A stretch of 49,552 bases of DNA from JBQCEE01 sp051960575 (GTDB taxonomy: Bacteria; Actinomycetota; Actinomycetes; Mycobacteriales; Jatrophihabitantaceae), in contig NZ_JBQCEE010000110.1 in the NCBI RefSeq assembly GCF_051960575.1, positions 1-49,552 on the forward strand. The letters are read 5' to 3'. Under the pieces are notes generated by a model. The model did not search any database. It saw only the letters and a list, made by a program, of their open reading frames with translations, and had not been told where the DNA came from. The translations under genes and the position numbers were made by a program. Below are positions 7,403-16,784 of the stretch, piece by piece (positions within the stretch are counted from its first letter, which is position 1; every line of letters starts with the position of its first letter).

Positions 7403-9934
7403 CTACGGGCTAGCGCCGGTGACGACGTGCGCGCCGAAGTGGTGAGGCGTGACCCGCGTCGAGCCTTGCCGCCAGTGCGAGAGAAGGCGGCGTTGCACAC
7501 GAGACACTGCCCGAGCCGCATCACCCAGTTCCAAGGTCGCTGCCACGATGTCGGCGGTGACGTCGGTCGCTGCCGGCGCCTCGACAATCGGCCACAGCGT
7601 GGCGATGACCTGCCGAGCGCCTCGCTGAAGCAGCGCGGGAACCAGACCGCCCCACTCGGCGCTGCCCCAGGTGCCCGTGCTTTCGCAACCGTCGAGGAAC
7701 ACCGTCTGCGGGAAAGTCCACGTGTCCCGGTCGGCGACGATGTCTTGGGCGCTGATTAAGCACGGTCGACCGTCCTCGGTGAGGACGAACGACGCCGACA
7801 ACGGTTCGGACGGGTTCGTCAGCTCGACGTGTCCTTGGTACAGCAGCATCGAGGCAGCGGGTGCCGAACGCAGAGCTCGTCGAAGGTTCGCGGGGGTAGC
7901 TTGCTGTTGCACCCCGCTGTCACGATGCCCAAGGTGCATGGATGCGGCGATGGGACGGCTTCGCCGGGCGTATCGCAGGTCACCGAGCGGGTCGGTGACA
8001 CTCACGGCCACGTGGTTCGGCGGCGCTGCGACACCGGCGCTTCGCGCCAGCTGCGCAGCGATTGGCCATGGCGGGAACAGCGACAAGTCCGCGAACTCGA
8101 CGAGATGCCGGTGACCCGATGGTGTCGAGGCCTTGAGCAGCGGCAGCGGCAGCCATGCGAGTCCCGGGGCGATGGACACGACCAGGCGCACCGGGTCGCC
8201 GCTGGTGGCCTCGTCGCTGGCGGCGTCGTACAGCGGCGCTGGGAGCAGGACGGCTCCGAGTGACGCCATCGCCTCGTCGAAGTCGATGTTGCTTTGGTTC
8301 GTGTCCGTCCGCAGAGGTGCGGGTAGTACGCGGTTGACCGCGTCAGCAGCTGCACAATCGCCGGTCATCGGACCGGCCAGAACCCTCGCTGTGGCCGCGA
8401 GATGAGCCCATGACTTCGCGGTTGTCGGGTCCGAGGCGAGTTCGCGGGCAAGGGTCACCTCGTCGGCAGTCGGTACGGGCGCCAGCGACCGTGCGAGATC
8501 CAGTATGTCGGCAGCAACTCGGGCGTGCCCTGCTTCGACCCGTCCCCCTGGGTCTCGTACAGCCCAATACAAGTGACCCCGCTGAACCCACGTACCCCAC
8601 CACCAAGCGCCCCTCCCTGCAGCGACTTCGACGAGTTCGGACAAGTAGGACGTGTCCGGTTCGTCGACCCCCGCGTTGCGGTGCAGACGCAAGGGCCCGG
8701 GGCGATTCACGGGCGCGACCAGGTCACGCGACAGGGGACCGCCGGTTGCTGACGGGGGAGGGTTGGCAGTGAACCTGCCGACCAATGCATCAGGTGCATC
8801 GATTCCCTTGGGTGTGCCAGCGACGCGTGCCCGTTCGATCAACTCCGCTGACACGTCGGGAGGGGCGACGACCGAAGCGAGTTGCAGGGCGTGGAGGACC
8901 ATCGGTTCGAAACGGCTGACAGTGAGCGCGTGACGGTCCCTCAGGGACGAAAGCGAGTAGCGGGCTTCGTCGACGAAGTCGAACGCCACGAGAGCTTGAG
9001 CCAGAGCATCGTGCAGTTCCCCTCGATGAGCCGTGACCACAGCAAGGTTGTGTGCAGCGTCCGCATTCTCGATCGGGCTTTGGGTTGACGCCGCTACGGC
9101 CACGGCGAACTGAGCCAGCTGCTGAGCCGCTGCCAGGTCACCGGCCTCGACGGCCAGCGTGATCTGTAACGACAGCATCGCGGCCTGTGTGCCAGCAAGA
9201 GGTCCGCCTTCGAACGCCTTCTCGGCCAGGTCGGCATGACGTGCTGCCACTGCAAGATCACCCATGCGCAAGGCGCAGACCGCCAGGTTGCCGTGACACC
9301 GGCCAACGTCGTTTCGCCTGCCCAGCTTCTCGAATACGGTGATCGCTGCGCTGAGCGCCTCGCGAGCGGGGGACCACTCGTGCATCGCGGAAAGGATGAC
9401 ACCGGCGGTCGCGTCGCAGGCGGCGATCAGCTCTTCCGGAGCGTCCGCCACTTGGGCCAGCACGCTGCGGGCCCCTCCGACCAGCTGCAATGCGCGGACG
9501 TCGCGGCCGCGCTCGTGCACGGCAAGCGCGGCGTTGTGCAGACACGCCGCAGCCTGCACCGGCTCATTGGCTTCGAGATAGCTCACGAAGCACTCACGCC
9601 ACATGTTCTCGGCGGTTTCGACGTCGCCGCCGCGCGCCAGGCACACGGCCAGATTCGCCGACACGCCGATGCGCATGCCGGCCTCGAGCGCGTCGTCTTC
9701 TCGAAGCTCTTCGAGTAGGCGGACGGCTCCCGTGACGTCACCACGCTCGGACATGCAGTTGGCTACTCCCAGCTTCGCCCGCAACGCTCCCTGCTTGTCG
9801 CCGTCCTCCTCGAAGGCGAGCGCTGCTTTCGTGAACGCCAACCTGGCAGCTCTGAAATCTTGACTTCGTACGAACGCCAATCCATCGCGCATGAGCGTCG
9901 CAGCGTCGTCTGCGCCGCCGGCGGCCTCCATCAC
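7403..9934 (-). CDS. TPR repeat and CHAT-domain caspase-like protease
   Basis: This 843-residue protein has TPR-like helical repeats over roughly residues 1-330, a linker with a Trp-rich sandwich (GRGAWWWGTWVQRGHLYWAV) near 440, and a C-terminal CHAT domain. CHAT domains are caspase-fold peptidases used in bacterial conflict systems. Both catalytic residues are present: His702 in LLYQGHVEL and Cys750 in FLDGCEST. Flanking CHAT features are APGLAWLPLPLL, corresponding to the family's IPW.aL strand, and ALLQRGARQVIATLWP after the Cys. The TPR part probably senses or binds a partner. It is divergent from the EACC1-like gene, with only 14 bases between the two start codons. Start: GTG/ATG choices near 9934 lack a clear ribosome site, so the true start could be a few codons inside. 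Activity is inferred from the intact dyad. Confidence 0.85.
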   Translation of the reverse strand: MMEAAGGADDAATLMRDGLAFVRSQDFRAARLAFTKAALAFEEDGDKQGALRAKLGVANCMSERGDVTGAVRLLEELREDDALEAGMRIGVSANLAVCLARGGDVETAENMWRECFVSYLEANEPVQAAACLHNAALAVHERGRDVRALQLVGGARSVLAQVADAPEELIAACDATAGVILSAMHEWSPAREALSAAITVFEKLGRRNDVGRCHGNLAVCALRMGDLAVAARHADLAEKAFEGGPLAGTQAAMLSLQITLAVEAGDLAAAQQLAQFAVAVAASTQSPIENADAAHNLAVVTAHRGELHDALAQALVAFDFVDEARYSLSSLRDRHALTVSRFEPMVLHALQLASVVAPPDVSAELIERARVAGTPKGIDAPDALVGRFTANPPPSATGGPLSRDLVAPVNRPGPLRLHRNAGVDEPDTSYLSELVEVAAGRGAWWWGTWVQRGHLYWAVRDPGGRVEAGHARVAADILDLARSLAPVPTADEVTLARELASDPTTAKSWAHLAATARVLAGPMTGDCAAADAVNRVLPAPLRTDTNQSNIDFDEAMASLGAVLLPAPLYDAASDEATSGDPVRLVVSIAPGLAWLPLPLLKASTPSGHRHLVEFADLSLFPPWPIAAQLARSAGVAAPPNHVAVSVTDPLGDLRYARRSRPIAASMHLGHRDSGVQQQATPANLRRALRSAPAASMLLYQGHVELTNPSEPLSASFVLTEDGRPCLISAQDIVADRDTWTFPQTVFLDGCESTGTWGSAEWGGLVPALLQRGARQVIATLWPIVEAPAATDVTADIVAATLELGDAARAVSRVQRRLLSHWRQGSTRVTPHHFGAHVVTGASP

Positions 9935-9948
9935 GTCATACTTGCAGC

Positions 9949-10347
9949 ATGTCTGACCCGACGCACTCGACTGGTGAGGGACCTGAAGCAGTGGTCGTCG
10001 CAGTCCCGGACGACGCGGTCGACGAACTCGTCGGCAATGGGTTGGCGTCGGAGATTCCGACGCTGCGCGGACCCGTTCTGGACGCCGTCCTGACTGTCGG
10101 AGTCGATTCGGCGGCGCTCGTCACGCTGCTCCAGACCCCGGACACGTTGCGGACGTTCGCCGCGTGGGTCAGGCAGCGCGCTACTGCTCACCGCGACGAG
10201 ATCCGTATCTCTGCTCGGCGGGAGGGTCGTGTCGTGGAGCTGCAGGTACGAGGTGACGTACCGGTGGACACCGTCGCCACGTTCCTCAGCGACGCGCTGG
10301 CCCCGAAGCCCGCGAGCGACGCCGAACCGGCGCCCGGCGACGCCTAG
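9949..10347 (+). CDS. EACC1-like effector-associated component
   Basis: This 132-residue protein resembles EACC1 (effector-associated constant component 1), a small protein that accompanies CHAT, trypsin-like, TIR and other effectors in actinobacterial conflict loci. What is seen is a variable N-terminus and then the typical order: a hydrophobic LDAVLTVGVDSAALVTLL helix, FAAWVRQR, and beta strands EIRISARREGRVVELQV. The acidic tail is disordered. It lies next to one CHAT gene and is convergent with a second, which fits the known association. No clear ribosome site precedes ATG 9949; leaderless translation is possible because the start is only 14 bases from the divergent CHAT start. The family call rests on memory of the pattern and needs a profile search; an unrelated small adaptor is the alternative. 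Confidence 0.55.
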   Translation: MSDPTHSTGEGPEAVVVAVPDDAVDELVGNGLASEIPTLRGPVLDAVLTVGVDSAALVTLLQTPDTLRTFAAWVRQRATAHRDEIRISARREGRVVELQVRGDVPVDTVATFLSDALAPKPASDAEPAPGDA

Positions 10348-10509
10348 GAAGAACCGCAAGATGTCGGGCATCACGCTGGTGAACGCGTGACTGCAGTGGC
10401 TCGTCACAGTGCCCGGCGGACGTCCCGCTCGTCCCCGTCGCCGGTCAGTTCGGCAAACCACTCCGACGCGCGTGCTCACCGCACCGACACGGCACCTCTG
10501 GCCACACCT

Positions 10510-13293
10510 CTAATACGAAGCGACGCAACGCGATGCAGGCACGCCGGTCACGACGGTGTTCGCCCACCGCAGCGGCGCATTCTCGGCGCCCGGACGCCGG
10601 GCACGTTCCTCAGCGAGCCGACGCTGCCACGCCCACAGCCCTTGCTGCGCTCCACATTCGACGACCGCAGTCAACAATTGCTGATCCAACGCGGTCGATG
10701 ACCGATCATCCAACGTCGGTGACACCGTCGCTACCACCCAGCTTGCACCGGCCCACACCAGCCCCGTTGCGACGCCGGTCCATTCGCTGCCGGTCGCTGC
10801 ACCAGCCCCGTCGCACGTCAGCAGCACGCAAGTCGGCGGGGCGGACACATGGGCCAGCTCGCCGACACTCACAGGTTCCGCGCCGCCCTCGGCGCCTTAG
10901 AGCAGCACCGCGCTCGACGCGGGGTCGGCGTCGGTACCCGGCGACACGTGCGCCCCCAACACAAGCAGCGGCGCGTCCGCGGCGGCAGCGAGGACCGCAT
11001 CCCGAGTCGCCGGTCGAGCGCCGACGCCGAACCGTGCGGCATCCGCCAAGCGCAACTCCCGCAGGTGCCGCAAATCCCCCAAGGGGTCAGCGACGAGCAC
11101 CGCGGCACCCGTTGCCTCAGACCTCGAAGGCTGTCCACCTCGCCACACGACCAGCGACACCGGCAATGCGATGGTGACGTCGGCTGCGTCAATCAGCCGA
11201 GGAGCAGACGGGTCCTCGTCAGGGTCCTCGATGGGAAGCGCCGCCCACGGCACACGCCCCAACTCCGGCGGCGGTGCGATGACCAGGGGCAGACGACGGC
11301 CGCCGGAACCGGCGGCCATCAACTCGCTGCGCAACTGCAGCGTGAACAACATTCGTGCGATCGGCCAGAGGAGGTGACGATCGTCAAGCTCCGCGACCGA
11401 GTACCCGTCGGCGTCGTCCGCCGCTTCAAGTACCCGCCTCGGCAAAGTCGCCGCCAGCAGCCCGGCGGTCCGCTCGTCCGCTATCAAAGGTCCGCGGACA
11501 GCCCGATAGAGAGCCGCCCGGTGTGCCGTCGACAAGTCCTCCGCAGCCTCGATCTCGCCGGCCAGCGGGATCGGCAGAGCCGCCGCGAGCATCCGCGGTT
11601 CGTTCTCGACCGTCCGCAACGACACCGTCGTCGCGCAACGGTCGGTGACCGCCCCGACGACGACGTCCGAGCCCAACCACCACCCGAGCCACCTGGCGCC
11701 GTCTCCGCCGACGCGACACGCTTCTTCGGCGAGCACGGCCGTCGATTGGCCGTCGAGAACGTCCCCCGCACGCGCAACAACCCGAAGCGGCGCCCGATAC
11801 GGGCGGTCGGCCGCGGCCGGTTCCGCAAGCACCGGCTGCACCCGGGCACGCTCGACGAACGAAGCGACCTTTCCGGTAGCACCACACCGTAATGCGAGCC
11901 GGATCCCGACCGCGAACACGCCGCTGTACACGTTCTTCAATATCGCTGCACGATCAGCCGCGGTGCCCAGCTCGTGCCTGTGCCGGTCGACCGCTTCCAT
12001 TCCGGACTCCGCACGCCGAAGCGCAGCCCTCAACAGAGACCGACTGGGTGGGTCAGCCTGGTCGGCAAGCAGAGTGAGCAGCGACGCCAAATTGACGTCC
12101 GCGTTCGCCACCGCCAGCCAGTTCCCGAGCCGAGCCTGCTGCCGACGAACCGAAGCCATCAAACGTCGCGCCTGTGGCAGGTCACCACGTGCACGCGCCA
12201 CGAACGCCCGGTTGCTGTCCACCGACGCGACGTCCCCGGCTCGACCCAGCTTCCGGAACGCGCGCCGAGCCCGAACGTAGGCCCGGTCGGCCGCATCGAC
12301 GTCACCGTCTCGCAACCGCGCGTTGCCGATGTTTCGGCTCATCTGACCCACGACATCGAGTGACCGACCCGCAAGATCCGCTTCGAGTCCGTCCAGTTCC
12401 GTCGCTGCGATCGGCTCGCCGAGGGAGGAACGGCACATGAGCTGACCGATGCGTGTACCGAACACCTCATCCGGCCGGCCGGCGCGAGAGTACAGGGCGA
12501 TCGCCTGGTCGTACACGTCCAACGCTTCTCGGTAGCGGCCCGTCTTGGCGAGGGTCCCCGCTTGACCTCGTAGAGCCGACGCCACATCCGCATCGTCCGC
12601 GCCGGAGTCCACGTACAGTCGCAACGCCTCCAGGTAGGAGGTGCGTGCTTGCCGCGGCGAGTTCGCCACGGAGTGAATGACTGCTTCGTTGAGCCGGACC
12701 GTCGCGAGCATGCGCGCGTTGCGCGCCTCGTCGAGGAGTGACCCGGCCTCGTCGAGGTGATCGGACGCGTCGGTGAATTGGCCCAGCTGCAACTCGCTCA
12801 CCGCCATGTTGAGCAGGACCGCGGCACGCGTCTCCGCCCGAGCTTCAGGGGAAGACACCATCTGCTCGACGGCCCGCAACAGTTGAACAGCGTCGTCGTG
12901 AAAACCGGCCGTCCCCAAAGCCGCGGCCAGATTTACCGTCACTGCTACACGGACCGGCACGTCCTCCACGTTCCCGAGTTGAACGAGCGCTCGATCCGCG
13001 GCTGCCCGTGCGCGTCCGACCTCGCCAGCGGCCGCCCAGGCATGAACCTCCCGTTCCAGGGCGCCGGCCGCCATGGAGGCACGGCCGCCCTGCGCCGCGG
13101 TCCGGGCGGCGCGAGCGAAGAGGGAAGCCGCTGTCACCGGATCCTCGGCGATCCGTTCCTCACCCTCGGCGACGAGCCGCCGAGCCTCGACGGCGCCCCG
13201 AGTCGGCGCCGGACGGGACGTCGCCGAGCCGACGCTGCCGCCGCCCGCGACGTCGGCCGCGTCGGAGTGAACCTGGCCCCGGCGACTGTCCAT
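10510..13293 (-). pseudogene. Second TPR/CHAT protease gene, interrupted by in-frame TAA
   Basis: Read through its stop, the frame encodes 927 codons: TPR-like repeats over about residues 30-420, the motif FVERARVQPVLAEP, a WLGWWLGSDVVVGAV strand region, and a CHAT domain starting near PPPELGRVPWAAL. Catalytic His782 lies in LVLGAHVSPG. A TAA at codon 799 (10,897-10,899) then stops translation after SSAVLL. The same frame continues with GAEGGAEPVSVGELAHV, Cys827 in VLLTCDGAG and a normal CHAT C-terminus, ending at 10,510. The downstream piece can be read from GTG 10,872 (120 residues). No frameshift is involved; one base change from GAA or CAA would restore the protein. The 798-residue product keeps the sensor and His but lacks the Cys, so it should be inactive as a protease. 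It could still act as a decoy or regulator. Confidence 0.8.
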
Positions 13294-13585
13294 GACAGCG
13301 TCGATTGTTCACCGCTTCCCTTTCGCTGGAGCGTCAGTCCGGCTTCGCAGCGCCGCTACCGGCCCGACGACGGGATGTGCGTACGCAATCAGCCAGTGCC
13401 GCAGCGCCGCGTCCTGCACGCCGACCTGCCCCACCCCTCCTGCCACGACACGTCGGCCCGCGTCCACGACGACCACACCGGCAGTAGCCAGTTCCGCAGG
13501 ACGCCGACCACTGGCACGATCAACCCCAGCGCACGACTTACAGGTCGCAGCGGGACCGCAGCCACCCATCCGGACGGACAACCCG

Positions 13586-14479
13586 ATGCCGCTCGTACCA
13601 CCCTGGCCAGCCAGCCGCGAACTGCGGGCTGCGGCGACACACATCCACGGGTTCGACGCCGCCGCACACCGACACCTCCTCGTGCCCGGCGAAGAAACTC
13701 TCACCGACTCGGTCATGCTCGGGCTGATGCGCCGCCGATTCCCCTACGTGCACTTCCGCGGACGACTGCCGAAGAACAGCCACCTGAAAGTCCATCAGTT
13801 CGACAACACAACCGAAGGTCGGACCGGCGCCGACTGGAACCTACTGTTCAAACTCTCGACCGGCCGCCTCAACTTCCGGATACAAGCCAAGCGGCTCTAC
13901 CGAACCGGCGCATATTCCTCGATGAAGAAGGACCAGATGGACCGGTTGATCGCGGTGAGCCGTCGGCAAGGCGCGATACCCCTGTACGCCTTCTACAACG
14001 GACCGTCGTCCATGGCGCCCATCCGCGCGAACTGCCGAATCAGCGGAGAAGAGCGACGCGGCTGCACCGTCGTCCCCGCAGCCGTCGTGCAGGCAGGGAC
14101 GCTGCCGAAATCCAGAAACGGCGTGGGCTCGGCAGCCATACCCCTCGAATGCCTCGCGTCCTGCTTCTGCTTCGATCCGACGCTCGGCGGCGGAAGCCCG
14201 CCAACCCCCGGATCCGACGACGGGTCGGGCCCGGATGAAGATCAGGCGACATCGAAGACCGACGCGAAGCCATCCTCGCTGCAGCGCACCCTTGGGATCG
14301 TCACCGCCGCCGCACGCCTTGCCGCCAACATCGACATGGACCTTGAGGCGTTCACACAGTGGCCGACCGCGCTGGAGGTCGCAGTTCAAGCATGGCTAGC
14401 AGACGATCCCGCCTCGCTCGACGAACTGTCCACGTCGTACTTCGCCGACACCAGCCACGTCGTTCTTGTTACGGACTGA
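13586..14479 (+). CDS. DUF6615-type protein, nuclease-like (D/E-x-QxK)
   Basis: This 297-residue protein matches my memory of the DUF6615 family. Visible hallmarks are EETLTDSVML (Glu36-Asp41), EGRTGADWNL (Glu77, Asp83), RIQAKRLY (Gln100, Lys102) and then DQMDRLIAVSRRQGAIPLYAFYNG. The spacing of acidic residues and Q-x-K resembles the PD-(D/E)XK nuclease fold with Gln in place of the second acid, so nucleic-acid cleavage is plausible but not shown. A Gly/Pro/Asp-rich linker separates a helical C-terminus. It is divergent from the interrupted CHAT gene, and 13,294-13,585 between them shows no other gene. The frame is open to 13,292, but that part is Thr/Pro/Arg low-complexity, so ATG 13,586 is preferred despite a weak ribosome site. 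Confidence 0.62.
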   Translation: MPLVPPWPASRELRAAATHIHGFDAAAHRHLLVPGEETLTDSVMLGLMRRRFPYVHFRGRLPKNSHLKVHQFDNTTEGRTGADWNLLFKLSTGRLNFRIQAKRLYRTGAYSSMKKDQMDRLIAVSRRQGAIPLYAFYNGPSSMAPIRANCRISGEERRGCTVVPAAVVQAGTLPKSRNGVGSAAIPLECLASCFCFDPTLGGGSPPTPGSDDGSGPDEDQATSKTDAKPSSLQRTLGIVTAAARLAANIDMDLEAFTQWPTALEVAVQAWLADDPASLDELSTSYFADTSHVVLVTD

Positions 14480-14974
14480 CTGCCGACTCTTCCTTCCGCT
14501 GACGCCACCAACGACGAGGGAAGCCGGTGACGCGGCGACGCTCCAGGCATAGCGGTCGGCGGGCGCGGGCGAAACCCGACCCACATATCCGGACACAGAC
14601 CCTGTGAGAACCACACCGCGGTGACGGCGGCGATACGAGGCCAATCGAACTCGCGCAGAAACAACACGCCGAGACTGAACTAACGGCGGCGCAGGCGAAC
14701 TAGGCTCCCGAATTGTCGTTATGTCAAGCCGTCGAGGCGTGCAGGCACAAGGATCATCAACTTCCACGTCTCAAAAATGCCCACGAAACTGCCGGATCGT
14801 CTCGCCAGTCTCAAACGGCCGGCCGAAGTCTCAAAAGTAGAAACGCCGAGCACCCGAGGGACGCCACACAGGGATCGCGCATACGACGGATTGCTTCGTC
14901 CTCTTGCCATTGGCGTCGGCTTGGGTGAAGCTACGGCCTCATCTCATGAGAACGTGGCACCTTTCGGAGTCCCC
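14480..14974. other. Gene-poor stretch between DUF6615 and NERD genes
   Basis: No credible gene is seen in these 495 bases. The frame of the NERD gene is open back to 14,777, but that part has untypical codon use and contains the short repeats at 14,768-14,835. The stretch is less GC-rich than its surroundings and may hold promoter sequences or the remnant of an insertion element. Confidence 0.5.
14768..14835 (+). repeat. Three phased GTCTCAAA repeats
   Basis: The octamer GTCTCAAA occurs at 14,768, 14,808 and 14,828, spaced 40 and 20 bases apart, that is, on about the same face of the helix. A partial copy (GTCTCGCC) precedes the second. Such repeats could be protein-binding sites or the worn end of an IS21-like element; no transposase is present, so neither is proven. 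Confidence 0.45.
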
Positions 14975-16234
14975 ATGTCCGCAGGCGAGTCCGCGCGCCA
15001 GGAAGCCGAGCGGCTCCGCGCGAACGCCGCGCGGCTGCACGCCGAGGCCGACCGCTGGAGCGCCGGCGCGGACGGCGAACAACGCGTCGCTGCCGTCCTC
15101 GACAGCCTCGAGCGCGCCACCACCCGCGTGCTGCACGACCGGCTGTACAAGCCCGGCACCTCCCAGGCCAACATCGATCACCTGGTCGTGACGCCCGCCG
15201 GCATCCATCTCATCGACGCCAAGAACTGGGTGGGCACGGCCACCGTCCACGACGGCTCGCTGTGGCAACACTGGACCGCTGCCGACGGCAGTCACAGCGC
15301 CTGCCGCAACGACGAGCTGGACAAGGTGCGTGCCATGGCAGCGCACGTCCAGCACATCGTTGGACGTCCCGTCACCCCAGTGCTTTGCCTGGCCAGCCCC
15401 ACCCAACGAGACGTGCCGCCGAACGCGTTCGTCCGCGGCGTCCACCTCGTCCCGGTCGACCACCTCGCCGCCTGGCTCGCCGCCCGACCCGCCGTGCTCA
15501 CACAGCCGGATCTCGCCACGGTCGCGGTCCGCCTATCCGTCGACTTCCCACCAGCCGCCGGCGACCCACTTCGCGACGAACTCCGTCGCGCCCCGTCGGT
15601 CATGGCCGGACGTCCAGCTCAGCGCCGCCTGCAGCAGCCCGGCTCGAAACCGATGAAAAGCCCACGCAGACGACGGACCGCACCGCCGACCGCCACTCGC
15701 CTCGCCGTCGTAATCGTCATGCTCCTCGCCCTCGTCACCCTCGGCCCACGGCTCGCCCGCACCATCAGCGGCGGCGTCCAACACGCCCTCACGCCGACGG
15801 TCTCGACCGCGACCACTTCGCCAAGTCCGGTCAGCGTCCCGGCGGCACAGCCACCGACGGCTGCACTGGCACGAGCACTTCAGGACTGGAGCATCCGGGC
15901 GAAGCTGTACCGCGACAACGCGGCCATGTCCGTCCTCACCTACGTTCCCGACGCAAGCCTCGGCGCCTACTCCGACCGCTGTCTCACCACCGAGGAACAA
16001 CTGGTCCCGCTCCGTCGAGGGCTACTGCACTCACCAGACACCGCCCTGTCCGCCGCAGCCACCCGGTACGACAAAGCGACTCACGCCTACCTCGAGGCCT
16101 GCCGCCGAAACCGGCCCGCCGCACTCCACCAAGCCGCCGGCGCCATCAGCGCCGCCGCCAGCGACGCCAACACCCGGTACAACCGGCTCCTCGGCCACGA
16201 CCCGACGCTGTACGACGCACTCCGGGTGCTCTAA
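14975..16234 (+). CDS. NERD-domain nuclease-like membrane protein
   Basis: This 419-residue protein starts with a coiled-coil-like segment (ARQEAERLRANAARLHAEADR) and then a NERD domain, a nuclease-related domain of the PD-(D/E)XK class. The conserved points are present: Gly34-Glu35 in GADGEQRV, Asp68 in ANIDHLVV and Asp81-x-Lys83 in LIDAKNW. A basic linker leads to one membrane helix at about residues 243-261 (LAVVIVMLLALVTLG), followed by a Thr/Ser/Pro stretch and a helical domain of about 120 residues, probably outside the cell. The start ATG 14,975 has CGGAGT at 14,965-14,970. The neighbours suggest cargo with a defence or stress role. Whether it cuts nucleic acid is unknown, since many NERD proteins are uncharacterised. 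Confidence 0.8.
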   Translation: MSAGESARQEAERLRANAARLHAEADRWSAGADGEQRVAAVLDSLERATTRVLHDRLYKPGTSQANIDHLVVTPAGIHLIDAKNWVGTATVHDGSLWQHWTAADGSHSACRNDELDKVRAMAAHVQHIVGRPVTPVLCLASPTQRDVPPNAFVRGVHLVPVDHLAAWLAARPAVLTQPDLATVAVRLSVDFPPAAGDPLRDELRRAPSVMAGRPAQRRLQQPGSKPMKSPRRRRTAPPTATRLAVVIVMLLALVTLGPRLARTISGGVQHALTPTVSTATTSPSPVSVPAAQPPTAALARALQDWSIRAKLYRDNAAMSVLTYVPDASLGAYSDRCLTTEEQLVPLRRGLLHSPDTALSAAATRYDKATHAYLEACRRNRPAALHQAAGAISAAASDANTRYNRLLGHDPTLYDALRVL

Positions 16235-16397
16235 GCCATCCGCGAGTATGCGTTCGCGTGACTTCTGCCAGCGAGCAACCAAAGCCGGATTGACGCGGAG
16301 TTGCGTCGCGCCCGCAGAAAATTATCAATTAGAGAAGGCGCGGCACATGTGCGCGGCGGCCGCATCGGCCTTGACCGAGAGGGCGCGCATAGTCGGC

Positions 16398-16415
16398 GCG
16401 GCGCCTGAGCGCCGC
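16398..16415 (-). terminator. Perfect hairpin behind lsr2
   Basis: GCGGCGC and GCGCCGC pair perfectly around a CTGA loop, 21 bases beyond the lsr2 stop on the minus strand. It lies between two convergent genes and could serve both. An unusually AT-rich patch (16,317-16,333) lies next to it; the rest of 16,235-16,436 shows nothing. Confidence 0.5.
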
Positions 16416-16436
16416 ACCACGACTTTCTGCACAGTG

Positions 16437-16784
16437 TCAGCCCTGCGCGGCTTCGTACGCCTCGATGATGCTTGATGCAATTCGGCCGCGTTCGCTGACC
16501 GCATGCCCATTCGCGCGCGCCCACTCGCGTACCGCGCCAAGATCCTGCTTCGGGCCAGCCGCACGAGAACCGCGAGTCGCGGGTCGACGCGAATTCCGTG
16601 ATTTCCGCACGGTGCGTGCTGCATCGACGTACGGCTTCAACACCTTATCGAAAGCGTTCCGATTGCGCCGAGACAGGTCGATTTCGTACTCGGTGCCCTC
16701 AAATGAGAAACGGACCGTGCCCTCAGCCTTTGTGCCGTCCAAGTCGTCGGTGAACTCTTCAGTCGTGATTACCTTCTTCGCCAT
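16437..16784 (-). CDS. lsr2: Lsr2 nucleoid-associated xenogeneic silencer
   Basis: This 115-residue Lsr2 homologue is the actinobacterial counterpart of H-NS. It bridges and silences AT-rich or foreign DNA. The N-terminal oligomerisation domain (TVRFSFEGTEYEIDLSRRNRNAFDKVL) and the C-terminal DNA-binding domain with the Arg-Gly-Arg minor-groove clamp at residues 99-101 (SERGRIASSIIEAY) are both complete. The linker is basic. Length matches the family (about 110 residues). Actinobacteria normally keep a chromosomal lsr2, so a copy inside mobile-element cargo, facing away from the less GC-rich STAND locus, is probably an element-borne extra that tunes silencing of the cargo. That role is inference; the protein identity is clear. 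Confidence 0.93.
   Translation of the reverse strand: MAKKVITTEEFTDDLDGTKAEGTVRFSFEGTEYEIDLSRRNRNAFDKVLKPYVDAARTVRKSRNSRRPATRGSRAAGPKQDLGAVREWARANGHAVSERGRIASSIIEAYEAAQG

Noticed and set aside
10872..10899. Programmed frameshift joining the two CHAT pieces
   Set aside because: Both pieces are in the same frame; only a TAA lies between them, so no frame change is needed.
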